Shown piece by piece: positions 46,106 to 56,859 of a stretch of DNA of 64,000 nucleotides. The stretch lies in assembly GCF_910592395.1 (NCBI RefSeq), contig NC_088315.1, positions 11,536,501-11,600,500 of the forward strand, in the 5' to 3' direction. This DNA is from Lineus longissimus. Lineage: Eukaryota > Nemertea > Pilidiophora > Heteronemertea > Lineidae. Both the position numbers and the translations under genes were made by a program. Within the stretch, counting starts at the first letter, position 1; each line of letters starts with the position of its first letter. The notes beneath the pieces were generated by a model. The model searched no databases. It had not been told where the DNA came from and saw nothing but the letters and a program-made list of their open reading frames with translations.

Positions 46106-48150
46106 AATATACGCCTACAGTAACTTTCTACATTGTTTTTCTTGTCATCTGTGGGATGACTTGCGTGACTCTAACCTCATATAATAGCAATGGACTTGGC
46201 CCGGGACGCCGGGAATATGTCGCAAAACTGGTGAATAACTGTGATTTTTTGTTTCTACAGGAACATTGGCTCTATGAACACCAATTTCAGTCCCTGATAA
46301 AGGATTTAGGTACTTTAGGTAGCCCTGTGAGTGTACATGGACGATCTGGAATGAATGACAAGGTACTCTTGAAGGGAAGACCGTATGGGGGCTCAGCTAT
46401 GTTATGGAACTCAGGGGTTAGGGCACGGGTCACCCCGGTTGTTTTTGATTGCGCCACTCGCAGGGTGTGTGCGGTATCAGTGAACTTTGAATCGATAAAT
46501 GGCGATATTTTGTTAATCAGTGTGTATATGCCAGTTGATAATGCTGCTGAGGCGCAGGTCTATCGCGATGTTCTAAATGAATTGGTACAATTGATGGAAT
46601 CTGTTAACTGTAAATATGTGGTTCTTGGTGGTGACTTGAACACAGATTTTACTCGTGTGAACTCGGCAAACACGACACAGTTACAACAATTTATGAGGGC
46701 CGAATCATTTAGATGTGGTCTACAGTCTCTGAAGGCCCAAGTTGACTATACTTTTGAAAGTAAGATAACTGGTGCTAGTTCACTAGTAGATCATTTTCTT
46801 ATGCCAGAGCACATGATGGATCTCATCACTTCATATTCTGTATCACATTCTGTAGATAATTTTTCAGACCATTCGTGTCTCCATATTTCATACAAATTTC
46901 CCACGAAGGCTGGGTTTGGTCCGGTGGATAATTTGGACGAGGGCAATTCTGAGCCTCAATTAGGTCGAGATTTGACGAATACAGGCAGGTTATGCTGGGA
47001 GAAAAGTACTCCAGAGAACTTGATAGAATATGGAAATAAGCTTGATGGTTTGCTATCAAACATCAATGTTCCGTTTAATGCTATGCGGTGTAATGATCGA
47101 CTGTGTCGGGACCATTTTAATGAACTTGATTCTTTTCATGATGACATTGTTAATGCCTGTCTGTTGGCTGGTGATAGATGTATACCAAAGAATGAGCGGG
47201 GATACGGTCGGAATCATAATGGCACTGCTGGATGGAAAGATGAAGTTAGGCATTTAAGAGATACAGCTATGTTCTGGCACAACCTGTGGAAGGACAATGG
47301 AAGACCTAGAGATGGGTACGTTGCTGATATCCGCAGGCGTACGCGCGCTGGTTATCACCTAGCGGTGCGTAAGACAAAGAGAGATAGGAATAAAGTATCA
47401 GCTAATAAACTGGCTAGTGCTTTGAGCGACAAAAGACCTGCTGAGTTTTGGAGTGAGGTTAAAAGGGTCAAAGGGAAAAATGCCGATAATCCCAATAGTA
47501 TGGATGGAATTACTGGACGGGATAAAATTTGCAACCTTTTCAAACACAAATTCTCATCTCTTCACAATTCTGTTCCCTATCAAGAAAATGATCTATTAGC
47601 TTTTAATAAAAAATGTCAGGAAGGAATCACCCAAGCGTGCCAAGTTGGGACTTGTAGATATACGCATCATATTTCTGTTGAAGACATTACACTGGGTATC
47701 GGTCGTCTGAAGGCTGGCAAGAACGATGATACTCCCAGCCTTATGTCCAATCATTATATAAATGGTAGTCGTCTGCTCAGGGTATACTTGTCGTTCCTGT
47801 TGAATATGATGTTTGACCATGGCTGTGTACCTGGCGCCATATCCAGGTCCACCATTGTACCAATCCCCAAGGACGGTCGAAAGTCATTGACCAATTCTGA
47901 GAACTATCGGGGTATAGCGTTGAGCAGTATCATTGGAAATATCCTAGATTATGTTATATTACACAAGTATGGTGACTCTCTTTTATCTAGTGACGAACAG
48001 TTTGGATTCAAAAAAGGGTCATCGACAACAACATGTGGTTTTGTGGTAGAGGAAGTGATTCAGTACTATGTTGAAAGTGATAACCCGTGTTCTGTGTTAT
48101 GTTGGATGCCAGTAAGGCGTTTGATTGTGTTAATTTACAAAGCTATTTAA
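46102..48150 (+). pseudogene. Non-LTR ORF2, endonuclease and N-terminal half of the reverse transcriptase
   Basis: It starts at the ATG overlapping the ORF1 stop. The apurinic-type endonuclease covers about residues 20-265: SYNSNGLG (Asn), FLQEHWL (Glu), GGDLNTDF (Asp/Asn), SLVDHFLM and NFSDHSCLH (Asp-His). It would nick target DNA to prime reverse transcription. A linker follows, then the first RT motifs from about residue 585 (PIPKDGRKS, NSENYRGIALSS, DEQFGFKKGSST). Near 48100 the reading frame shifts; the next RT motif (DASKAFDCVN) is read in a second frame for about 55 bp, and a third frame takes over before 48179. These are two separate small indels. Confidence 0.85.
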
Positions 48151-48178
48151 TGTTCTCTTAAAGAAAGGTGTTTGCCCA

Positions 48179-49225
48179 ATGGTGGCCCGGCTTCTAGCAT
48201 CGATATACACGACGCAGAAAATGCGTGTGAGATGGGGAGTGTATACTTCAGATGTTTTTAGTGTTTCCAATGGTGTCAAGCAGGGTGGGGTTCTTTCCCC
48301 GATCCTGTTCAATCTGTACCTGGACGAACTGCTTGTTAGTCTTAAGAATTCCAAACTTGGGTGTCACATAGGGCATTTGTTTTGCGCTGCTTTCGCTTAT
48401 GCAGATGATGTTATCATTTTATCACCATCTCTCCTTGCGCTACGGAAACTTTTAGATGTATGCGATGATTTTTCAATAGAGTTTAAAGTTAGGTTTAATG
48501 CGGCGAAAAGCAGATTATTAGTGTTTGGAATGCGGGATGTTGCCGGTATTGAGGTTCAGTTTAGTGGTGTGGTTCTTAAACCCAGTGTATCGGAGATTCA
48601 CCTGGGCATACCAATCGGGCCAGAATCAAATAGGATACGAATTGAGTCAAGTGTGAACGATTTGTACAAGAAAACAAATATTTTATTATCCCAATTCGGT
48701 CATGCCTCAGCAATGGTTAAATACTCTTTATTTAAAAGCTACTGTACCTCTTTTTATGGATGCTCACTGTGGGATTTGTCAAAGCCCACCATCGATAATG
48801 TATATGTGGCTTGGCGAAAATGCATTCGACGTACCATGGACATTCCACGACGGACACACAATGTTTTACTGCCTCATTTTATAGGTGACTGTACAATCCA
48901 GAGTTTGTTAGAACACAGGGTCGTGAACTTTTATCATATGATGGAAAGGTCTAGCGGTGTTGTTGTTAGAATGTGCTTAGGGCTGGCAGTATACGGGAGT
49001 AGATCCTCGTTCAGCGGCAGCCTTAAGCACATATGTCACAAATATAACGTTAGTAGGTTTCATTTACCCGCTCTAAATGTAGACGATATGGAAATCAATG
49101 ATGATGTTATAGTTCAACAAAGGGGGGCTTTTATTAAGGATTTACTTGAGATGAGGGACTCGGGAAATGACCAACTCAATTTTTATGAAATCAGTGACAT
49201 GATAGAAATGCTGTGTGTGAACTGA
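48179..49225 (+). pseudogene. Non-LTR ORF2, C-terminal half of the reverse transcriptase
   Basis: This frame of 348 codons continues ORF2 after the frame breaks. GVKQGGVLSPILFNLYLDEL and the catalytic FAYADDV motif (YADD at 48398-48409) are intact, followed by a thumb and C-terminal region ending at TGA 49223-49225. The residues used by this RT class are present, so the damage is confined to the two indels upstream. Translation from the ATG at 48179 alone would give no functional enzyme. Confidence 0.85.
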
Positions 49226-49407
49226 GAAAGTCTGTCATGTTAATTACTCAAAGATGCAGGGGCATTAGTAGAATGTCCAATTAAGTGTATTGTACATTGC
49301 TTTGTCTGTATTCAGTGTAATGTTCTTTTCTGTATTTTCTTAACTCGCTTACTTTTTCAAATTGTACTAGATTTCCTCAGTACGAATAAACATATATATA
49401 TATATTA

Positions 49408-51072
49408 GTTACCTGGAAGCAAGTATAGATTAATCCATACTTGTTGGAAGTACCAAAACAAGGCTAGTCAAAGAGCCAAATGCTGTTAGTACCTCAAACA
49501 TAGCTAACAATTTGGGATAACCTTTTGAAAAGAGTAGCCAGACACCATGGCAATCCACTCTTTTAAAAACATTTAACACAATGCTACACATAGACTTGGT
49601 CACAGATCACACTGCAGTTCAGAAATGTTTCATGGAGAATGACCATAAATTCTTGCCTGGTTATGGATATGCATTTCACCTCGCTATAGCTAACACTTGA
49701 GCACAAACTCAAACTGCCATACACTGTATATCACGCTCAACTTATCTTGAGCACTTCACTATGGTGTGCAAATCAAACAGACAAAACACTTTATCGAAGC
49801 AGCTTCCCGTTATATTTTTCAACTATATTTGATTGAACATGGTATTATACGTACGCTAGCATTGTACCCGTGGCGCAGGCAGGTTCAAATGGGCTATACC
49901 TTGAATAGATTAAATTATTATTTTTTTTTTTTTTATTATCATTAAACATTTGCAATGAAAATCTTATTGAATATCAAAGGAGCCATATCGAAGAGACAAA
50001 TTAAACCAACCATTTGTCCACAGACTCGGACCTAGCTGTGGCGTGCTGTATGCGTGCATATAAAAGTATATCAGTTGGTCCGATAGAGATGAGGAGGCAA
50101 TACCTCGTTCCTTAGTCAGCAATATGCGCCTTACGGAGAAGAAGGAGTACCCAGATAGGCCTTCACATGTCGGCCTCAAAATGGCTCGAACCAATTGCAC
50201 TATCACTACTATAACTTTAAAATGCGTGCTCCTCCTACATGTAGCCAGGTCTCGGCCAAGGCACTTACTCGACAGGCAAGCTAGAAGATCAGCACCGTGA
50301 GCAGCTCCTTGATAAGGCCATTTCAGGTTCAGCACGCCTCTTCAGATCAAGTATTGAAAGCTGTGGTGAGCACATAAACAGACCATGGTAACCTTCATTT
50401 GAAAATCCCTTCATAATCAAGGGCAAGCTCTGGCTAACACAGCACCCATTAACAATAGACCACCAATTTGACCCGGGAAAACCCAAGTCCAGCAACCGAA
50501 AGTACCAAAAATACATTTTTGTTTACATTCGAACTGGACACATACGTTTGTTTACAATTTCTTTCCCCGCGAAATCTCGAAGATCAGGTGACCTGCAATC
50601 GTGGATTGAAAATAACATTAACCCTAGTTCAGCAGGTCAACAGGTACAGGCTGTTCCAATCATCCCCTTACAGCCAGCTGTTCAACAGGTAATGTTAGCC
50701 ACCCCACAGGGAGTGGAGGTAATTGATTAAGCCCCTGCATAACTAAACAGCTATGACTTGGCTTCTGTGAGTCGTAAGGAGAATTGACAGTGTCCGATTA
50801 AAAATCCCTCATTACTGCTCCGCTGAAGTAAATTTCCGAAAATAAACACAACGTTGCATCAGGATAACATATCACCTGCAAACGTGCAAAATTTCGAGAC
50901 GAAACACTACCCCCAAATGGCACTTTATCGAGCCGCCTTATAGTAGTATGATATAGATACCCTATGCCTGTACAAAACTTGTTCAGGGTCAACTTCCTGG
51001 ATGGTATCCTGCCCGGGCTGCATGTACAAGTATGCAGCGTTCAGAAAGAGCATGTATATTTCGCCATCATTC
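49408..51072. other. Non-coding stretch between the non-LTR element and the SINE-like repeat
   Basis: I see no supported gene. The open frames of 60-123 codons at 49964-50730 show no recognisable domain and several lack an ATG. It contains an isolated diverged satellite-like sequence at 49581-49629 and a poly-T tract near 49920. Confidence 0.6.
49581..49629 (-). repeat. Isolated diverged copy of the 58-bp satellite monomer
   Basis: ATGCTACACATAGACTTGGT and the following CAC match the reverse strand of the satellite (ATGCTACACAAAGACTGGTC...) with one substitution and one inserted base over about 22 bp. CTGCAGTTC and AGAAATGTT follow in the correct order, with a gap of about 8 bp. It lies 7.5 kb from the array edge, in inverted orientation. 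It could be a relic or the kind of sequence the satellite grew from; chance cannot be excluded over about 49 bp. Confidence 0.5.
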
Positions 51073-51206
51073 ACTCCTGGGTAGGGAGAAGCAAGTAGGG
51101 TCAAGTGCCTCGCTTAAGGACACAAAGACGAAACAGTGGTGATCCTAGCGAGAGAGGAATCGGGATTCCAACCGAAGAGCTGTCCCTGTACGCCCCACCG
51201 CTGAGT
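51073..51206 (-). mobile_element. tRNA-derived SINE-like sequence
   Basis: On the minus strand, TCAGCGGTGGGGCG (51204-51191) resembles a Pol III A box and GGTTGGAATCC (51173-51163) a B box, at tRNA-like spacing. Downstream lies GTGTCCTTAAGCGAGGCACT (51123-51104), close to a conserved SINE central domain that I recall from many animal SINEs (possibly the MetaSINE type; needs a database check). No tRNA cloverleaf is evident, so it is a SINE head rather than a tRNA gene. Exact ends and target duplications are not clear. Confidence 0.55.
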
Positions 51207-51541
51207 GTTAAATCTAGCGTTTGAAGTGTTAAATTTAACACGCTTTTTCTTAGCGCGCAGGAATATGGATGATTACATAAATGTGCATGTGCCCAAGGAT
51301 AAAAGCTGCATGTCTGCAACGAAAGCGCCATCTGAAGTTAGTAATAACCCCACTCACTAGAATGGATTCAGGGATAAGGTTCAAGAATGCCGATCATGGC
51401 TGATGAAGTTGAACATCGGGTCCCAATTCCGTGGAGTCAGGTGGTTGAGGGGCGGGGTAGAATAACGTCTCGTGGTTCATTTCTGGAAGAGGCTCTGTGT
51501 TATCTCGGCTACATATCATGTTTGCTGTATCTGCCTTTAAT
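51207..51541. other. Non-coding stretch downstream of the Toll-like receptor exon
   Basis: It contains a perfect 16-bp palindrome, GTGTTAAATTTAACAC, at 51226-51241. ATTAAA follows the receptor stop codon directly on the minus strand (51541-51536) and could be a weak polyadenylation signal. No gene seen. Confidence 0.5.
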
Positions 51542-53673
51542 CTAATCGGGTCGAGTATCTTTAAGGACAAGCCGCAAACGCTTCCAAAATTGTTGTCTCT
51601 CGCGTTGCACACTGGTTCGCTTCGTCTCAGGCCATTCTAAGCAAGGGCAGTGCATCCTGAGTAATTCTTTGGGAAGGTCATTTTTCTTCATCCCCATCAA
51701 CACAAGGACGAACTTCGAAAGGTTTTCAACACCGCTATTTGCGGACATCTCCGGCCAATGATTCTTTAGGAGATCTTCTGTCACGATGACGACGAAGTGA
51801 ATGACACCAAAGCCGTATTCCTTGACCTGTTTCCACAAAGGTATGTAATCGGGACCTGCTGCCCACTGTAGCGTCACCCTCAAGGGGTTACCGTACAGTT
51901 TCTCCTCGATATACTGGTCCACCCATCTCTTTACATCCTGCTCATTCATATTGTAAAGGATATATGCTTCTGTCCTCCCTCTTGGAAGTGAGCTTATCCC
52001 GCACAGGCCGGATGGAACAAGACGACTGCGCTCAGTGGCGGCTGCTTCTGCCTCTTCATCTGCTCGAGGCGTAAGGCGTCTCTCCAACAACCAGTGTTGA
52101 ATGTTCACTCGATTACAATAAAGGATCATTGCAACTGAACAGACCAGAACCACCAAACCAATGATAGCTACCAGAGCTATCAGAGGGACGTATGGGCTGC
52201 ACTGCCACCAGTAAGGATTATAATCTCTCACCAGTTTCCCGTACATGGAAACTGGTCCACTACATGTGAGAGTATCCAGTTCGTTCATGTCATTTTCCCG
52301 TATCCATCTGGAAAAACCCAGCAGCTGACATTCACAGGAAAAAGAATTTCCTCTAAGAATGACTTCCGTATTACCACGGCTAAACCGTGATAAGGCTCCT
52401 GTCTCGATGTACATTATTCTGTTAGATGACAAGTCCAGGGTTCCACTTCCAAGTTTTGGTAACGATTCTTTAAGAACGTAACCAATGCTATTATCCCGCA
52501 GGAGAAGATAATTCAGACTTTTAAGGTTCTTTAAAATGGGTAAATAGTTATTGGTCAGTTGTGACGATTGCATCTCCAAGGTTGTCAAAGATTGCACTTG
52601 GTTTCCAAAGAATACCGATAAATTCTCTTTATCTATTCCTGTCCAATCGATTCGGGGGAACTCGAAGTACAATTTTTGTAAACGTTTAAGACCAGCAAAC
52701 AAATATGGCGAAGGTTTAAAGCTTTGTGATCTTTGACCCTTCAGAGACAATGCTAGTAAGTTTTTCAGATCACTTAAAGTCCCATCCTCAACACAATATA
52801 ACGAATTTGACGACAGACCAAGCCAATGCAGGTTCCCAAGGCCCCTAAACATGCCGTTAGTTAAATGTCCAATCTTATTGTAATTCATTCCTAGTTTTGA
52901 CAGATTATCAAGCCCTTCAAATGATCCGGGAGTAATCAACGTAATTTGGTTGTAAGACAAGTAAAGGTTCCGAAGCTTCTTCAATCCATTGAAGATCCTT
53001 CCAGTTATCACACCTATCTTATTTTCCATTAAATTTAATTTCAATAATTTCTTAAGATCGCCGAAAGAATTATCCGCAATTGAATGGATTTTATTTCGAA
53101 TCAACTCAAGGTCGGCGAGGTTCCTGAGTCCTTTGAATGTGCCGTTAGTTACCGAAAGTAGTTTGTTGTTGTCTAACATCAATATAGACAAGCTCTCAAG
53201 ATCTTTGAAAGATCCGTCCGGAATCGAGCTGATTTGGTTGAAACGGAGATCAAGCTTCAATAATTTCCTCAACCCTTTAAAAGTTTCATTGGTAGCACAC
53301 GGATTTGGTTACCAAACAATGACAATTCAGTTAGGTTTTCAGGCGTCTGAAAAGTATATGGCGCTATCCTGACTAGCCCACACTCAGATATCCACAAGTT
53401 CTTTAAGTTGGCGTTGTTGGGAAAGCAGGATTGGTTCAGTTCAACCACCTCTTGGGGCTGACAGGACTGGACAGTAATTTTCACTAAGTCCTTCCCGAGG
53501 TCGGAGATTGCTGCAAGGATTTCGTGGAACGGAGCACGTCGGCAGGTGAGTGTCTTCCCGTCCGTTTCCGAGGTTACTACCTGGCACCCATCAGGAATGT
53601 TGGTTTCACCTACAGCCCCTGTCCGAGAACGGAGTGGAAGAATTGCAATCAACCAGACAAACGCACACCACAC
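51542..53673 (-). CDS. Toll-like receptor, main exon, with one frameshift
   Basis: Type I membrane receptor of innate immunity. A splice acceptor (TGTATTTCAG on the minus strand) ends at 53674, so the exon begins at 53673 in phase 0 with VWCAFVWLIAILP, a hydrophobic signal-peptide-like start. The initiator Met must lie in an upstream exon I could not identify. About 13 leucine-rich repeats follow (LRFNQISSIPDGSFKDLESL and others), then a cysteine-rich LRR C-terminal cap (NSFSCECQL...CSGP), a transmembrane helix (PLIALVAIIGLVVLVCSVAM), and a cytoplasmic TIR domain (EAYILYN at its start, FW motif in QQFWKRL near its end). The TIR box 2 is unusual (QWAAGPDYIP). One base is missing at about 53289-53290, in a short A run: the upstream frame ends at 53269 and the downstream frame is open to the TAG at 51542. 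Total length would be about 715-720 residues. It may be a pseudogene, a null allele or a sequencing error. Confidence 0.88.
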
Positions 53674-55472
53674 CTGAAATACAATCACGTTTGCTTTAAA
53701 GATTACGACACACAACGTCACATACGTATGATATACACAAAGTGAAAGGCTTAAGAACTAAGGGGTCGGCAGCCAAGTCACCTTCGGTGAAGTTTGAATG
53801 TTTGATCTCTGTGACCTTGAAACGTCGGTCAAATCAAAAACTCTGTTACGGGTATTATGTCCGAGAATCAACAGTACAAATTTCAGTCAAATTTTAAAGA
53901 TGACCAGAAAGTAAGTCAAATTTCGATGGCGAGCGATGGGGCAGGCGTTCGCTTTGGCATTTCGGGGGATTTGCGAAAACTCACTGTTGATCTACTCTTC
54001 AAGGCCACGGAGGTCAAATGTCGTAAATTGGCATAGGCCTATGGTACGTTTCTTACCCGCAATGACTATTGACCGTATGCTTGGTACACATGTACCCTAA
54101 GTCAGGAGATCTCAAGGACCGATATTCGGCCACTCCGCTGATTCATTACTTGACCACTAGAGGGCCAAATTGGAAACCAGAAAAAATCATGTCCGTATCA
54201 TCTCCATTTTTCTTAAAGATGCGTGTACATGTAAAAAGGAAACACTAACTGTAGGATTATCAAGTATAAATCAGATTCAACTGAACACTCAAAACTGCTT
54301 TGTAGGCCACTAAAACCAGTATTTTTGTAAAGTCTGTTGTTGTCCCACTTGATAATGAATGAGTGGCACTTTTGTTCGAGGTCGTTGCCATGGTAGCGGC
54401 CATAACTGCTATAAAATTAAAGTAATTCCCGAAATCAGTCTCTTTTTCGACTTTTTTTATGATGCAGCCAGATACAAGTGTATTGTTTCAAGTGTGAAGG
54501 GTTGGGCACTGTGGTAATGTTTTCTTGGGCCTATGGGCCAAGTGTGAAAAAAGATGAAGTTCCTGTTGACAAATTAGCAGGCAATGGTGCTAATTTCAGA
54601 AACAAATCTTTCCCGTGTGTGAAGTTGTACATTACCTCAAAAATGGGACCCTTAAAAGGACCCCCGAGTAGTAAAGGGTTAAAAAGTTGATGTCAATAAA
54701 GTTTGATTTCAGATATTTTACCAATTTATTACTTGATCTCCCCACGCCAAAATACCATGGCAAAAGGAAGTATAACCAACAAAAACGGCCAAAATTTAGG
54801 GAAATGGCCATCACAATATAACGTGTCAAAAATGTAGAGGATTTTATGTAATAAAGCACTGACCCAAAGGTGGATTCAATATTGCACATTAGAGAGCCAT
54901 TTGAAAACACGATTTTGCTATTTTTCTCAAAACCCGGGAAATATCACTTACTTCCTGCTGTCATTGCAAGGCAGAATAAATCATGTCGACTTGGGTATCA
55001 AAACGAAGGTCTATAAGAGTACTTTTAAAACATGGCATAGCTTTGGCTCCATTGTAAAACCCTGGGAACCTTCCCTCAAGGGATGGTAAAAAAGGGCAAC
55101 AGTGCCTTTGACACTTGGAAAGAAACTGTTTCAATCAACAGTACTCGCATAGACCTTGACTTAACATAAGAAAATTGCAAAGTCCAAGTGTATTTATCAT
55201 TTGATATAATTAATCAAACAGCAACGTTTGATGTTTAATTGTACAACACTTTTCCCCTTGATGAGTAACTAATGTGCAGACAAAATGGAGATATGAGGGT
55301 TAAAAACTGTAGTGGGAATTAAGTGCAAAAGAACACTGATTAAAAGTCCAAAAGAAAATAAATTCTCTTTCGACATAGTCATGTATACCACCAAAAACAG
55401 ATTAGTTAAAAAAAACATTAACTTAAAAACAAGAAATATAGCCTTTCCATCGGCAGCTGTAGATCAGGCACC
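53674..55472. other. Intron or upstream region of the Toll-like receptor, no gene seen
   Basis: The receptor's 5' exon and promoter should lie here or beyond on the minus strand, but I cannot define them. Short frames at 54478-54690, 54632-54910 and 54901-55089 have no recognisable domain. Confidence 0.5.
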
Positions 55473-56423
55473 AAGGAGGATACCGCGGTGACGTCACATC
55501 ACGTGATCCCGACCCATATTAGTGATCGCTATGGCCAATCAGATTCAGTCTACTGACAGCACCAGCACTGAACGCATCTCCACGGCTCACTGTCTGGTGC
55601 GCTCCTGTACACAAAAACACCAATAGACATGAAATATTGCAATAAATAGTATGGATTCTTCCTGTGTAGAATAAAATTTACAGAGCAGATTAACTTCCAC
55701 GAATAAAAAAGACGTTTGGCGTGGCCAAAGTGCGGAAATAATGGGAAATAATGTCTCCGCTAAAATACACTACGAAATACACTAGGCAATGCACTACGCG
55801 ATACACGGTAGAGATGCAGTTGAGTTCGTTATTGTTTTGACTTAGAAGCCCGCCCATATCATAATATATTCATGTATTCATGAAGTATGAACTCATTTCT
55901 GTCCCATACAACTCTAAGAACAGTCAATTTCTCCTTAAATCATCACCGAAACCGCGATATCCGCAGGAAGATTTCGTTCTAGTGTCCGAAAATGCATGAT
56001 CTTACAGGGGCGCTAACTCGACAAATAGAGGGGATCTATGGGGATCTATGCGAGTTTTAGGTATAACAGGTCTCGAACTTGTAAAATCTGTAAACATACC
56101 TCCAAATCCCATTATGATAATGAAGAGATTGCCCCATATCTGGGAGACTGTTTTGAAACCATCGCTAATTTTGGAAGATCGGTGCCGGCTATTTGGTTTA
56201 AAAAAACCTATTTTTCCCCATCAAAACAGCACTTTTCATTATTCAAATGATAGCTTATTGTCTGAAGACTTATTTCATAGCAGAAAAGTACTAATAACTC
56301 TGATTTGATGCGAAAAATCTAACTTTTTTGATGACTTGATTTTCCCTTGGCCGTGGATCGAGTTTGTTTACAATATGAAGCGCCATCTTGGAAAAGCCGT
56401 GACGTCACCGCGGTATCCTCCTT
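55473..56423. mobile_element. Non-autonomous DNA transposon, 25-bp inverted ends and 11-bp target duplication
   Basis: The left end AAGGAGGATACCGCGGTGAC (55473 on, 25 bp in all) is matched perfectly in reverse complement at 56399-56423. The 951-bp unit is flanked by GATCAGGCACC on both sides (55462-55472 and 56424-56434). A target duplication of 9-11 bp is typical of Mutator-like elements, so that superfamily is the best guess. The interior codes for nothing recognisable. Both ends carry a perfect CRE octamer, TGACGTCA (55489-55496, 56400-56407). The left end also has CACGTG (55500-55505) and CCAATCAG (55535), and the right end CGCCATCTTGG (56381-56391, YY1-like). Confidence 0.8.
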
Positions 56424-56762
56424 GATCAGGCACCAGGCTACCGATTCAGACAATTCTTGTACCACTGAGCTGTATTTACTCTCTACTACACAATGGCATT
56501 TACATCGGTAGTTGATAAAGCTTGGAATCAGTGAAACCTTGGAACCAGTGATAAACCTTGGAATCAGTCCTAAAAATGCATAAAAACATGAAATAATGCC
56601 ATTCGAACCTAACGTGGTTACGAATCAACATTTGGAGCTTATTCTTACATGATCAGATCGGAATTTTATGGTAATTTAGAAATCTGTCGCATATCCGATT
56701 CAATAGTCTATATTTTAGAACAACCCAGTTGTACCTCGCCTCCAGTGTACAGTACTGATCTC
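56424..56762. other. Non-coding stretch upstream of the promoter-like cluster
   Basis: No gene, repeat or RNA recognised beyond the transposon's right target duplication and a short CTTGGAATCAG / CTTGGAACCAG / CTTGGAATCAG set at about 56520-56560. Confidence 0.5.
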
Positions 56763-56829
56763 CCAAATATGGGAAGACACGCCCACCACACACCCATAAT
56801 ATGAACCAATAGCGCTCCGCTTATAAATA
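56763..56829 (+). promoter_or_regulatory. Candidate Pol II promoter: CArG, CACCC, CCAAT and TATA elements
   Basis: In order: CCAAATATGG (56763-56772), a perfect CArG/SRF site; CACGCCCACCACACACCC (56778-56795), KLF/GC-type; CCAAT (56806-56810); and TATAAATA (56822-56829). A start would be expected near 56850-56860. The CCAAT-to-TATA spacing is short. Perfect CRE octamers follow at 57108-57115 and 57290-57297. SRF plus CRE sites are seen in immediate-early and actin-type genes, but I found no such coding exon downstream. A 77-codon ATG frame at 56989-57222 is unrecognised. Confidence 0.45.
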
Positions 56830-56859
56830 CGCCACCACCACGCGGGGCCTATTTGAACT

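Larger units (their letters stand above)
44561..49407 (+). mobile_element. Non-LTR (LINE-type) retrotransposon with two ORFs
   Basis: ORF1 is followed by an endonuclease/RT ORF2, a 3' UTR, an AATAAA at 49385-49390, and a short (AT)n tail at about 49391-49406, which I take as the 3' end. The 5' end is not defined. Domain order and the apurinic-type endonuclease place it in the broad CR1/Jockey-like group; I do not assign a family. ORF2 has two frame breaks in the RT, so this copy is inactive unless the breaks are sequence errors. I could not define a target duplication. Confidence 0.85.

Noticed and set aside
49878-49900. GGTTCAAATGG as a Pol III B box of a tRNA gene
   Set aside because: There is no A box at the right distance and no cloverleaf arms.
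49964-50335. 123-codon minus-strand frame
   Set aside because: No domain, biased composition and no supporting signals; it is probably chance in non-coding DNA.
51163-51206. Complete tRNA gene on the minus strand
   Set aside because: A and B box resemblance is present, but acceptor and anticodon stems do not form; a SINE head fits better.
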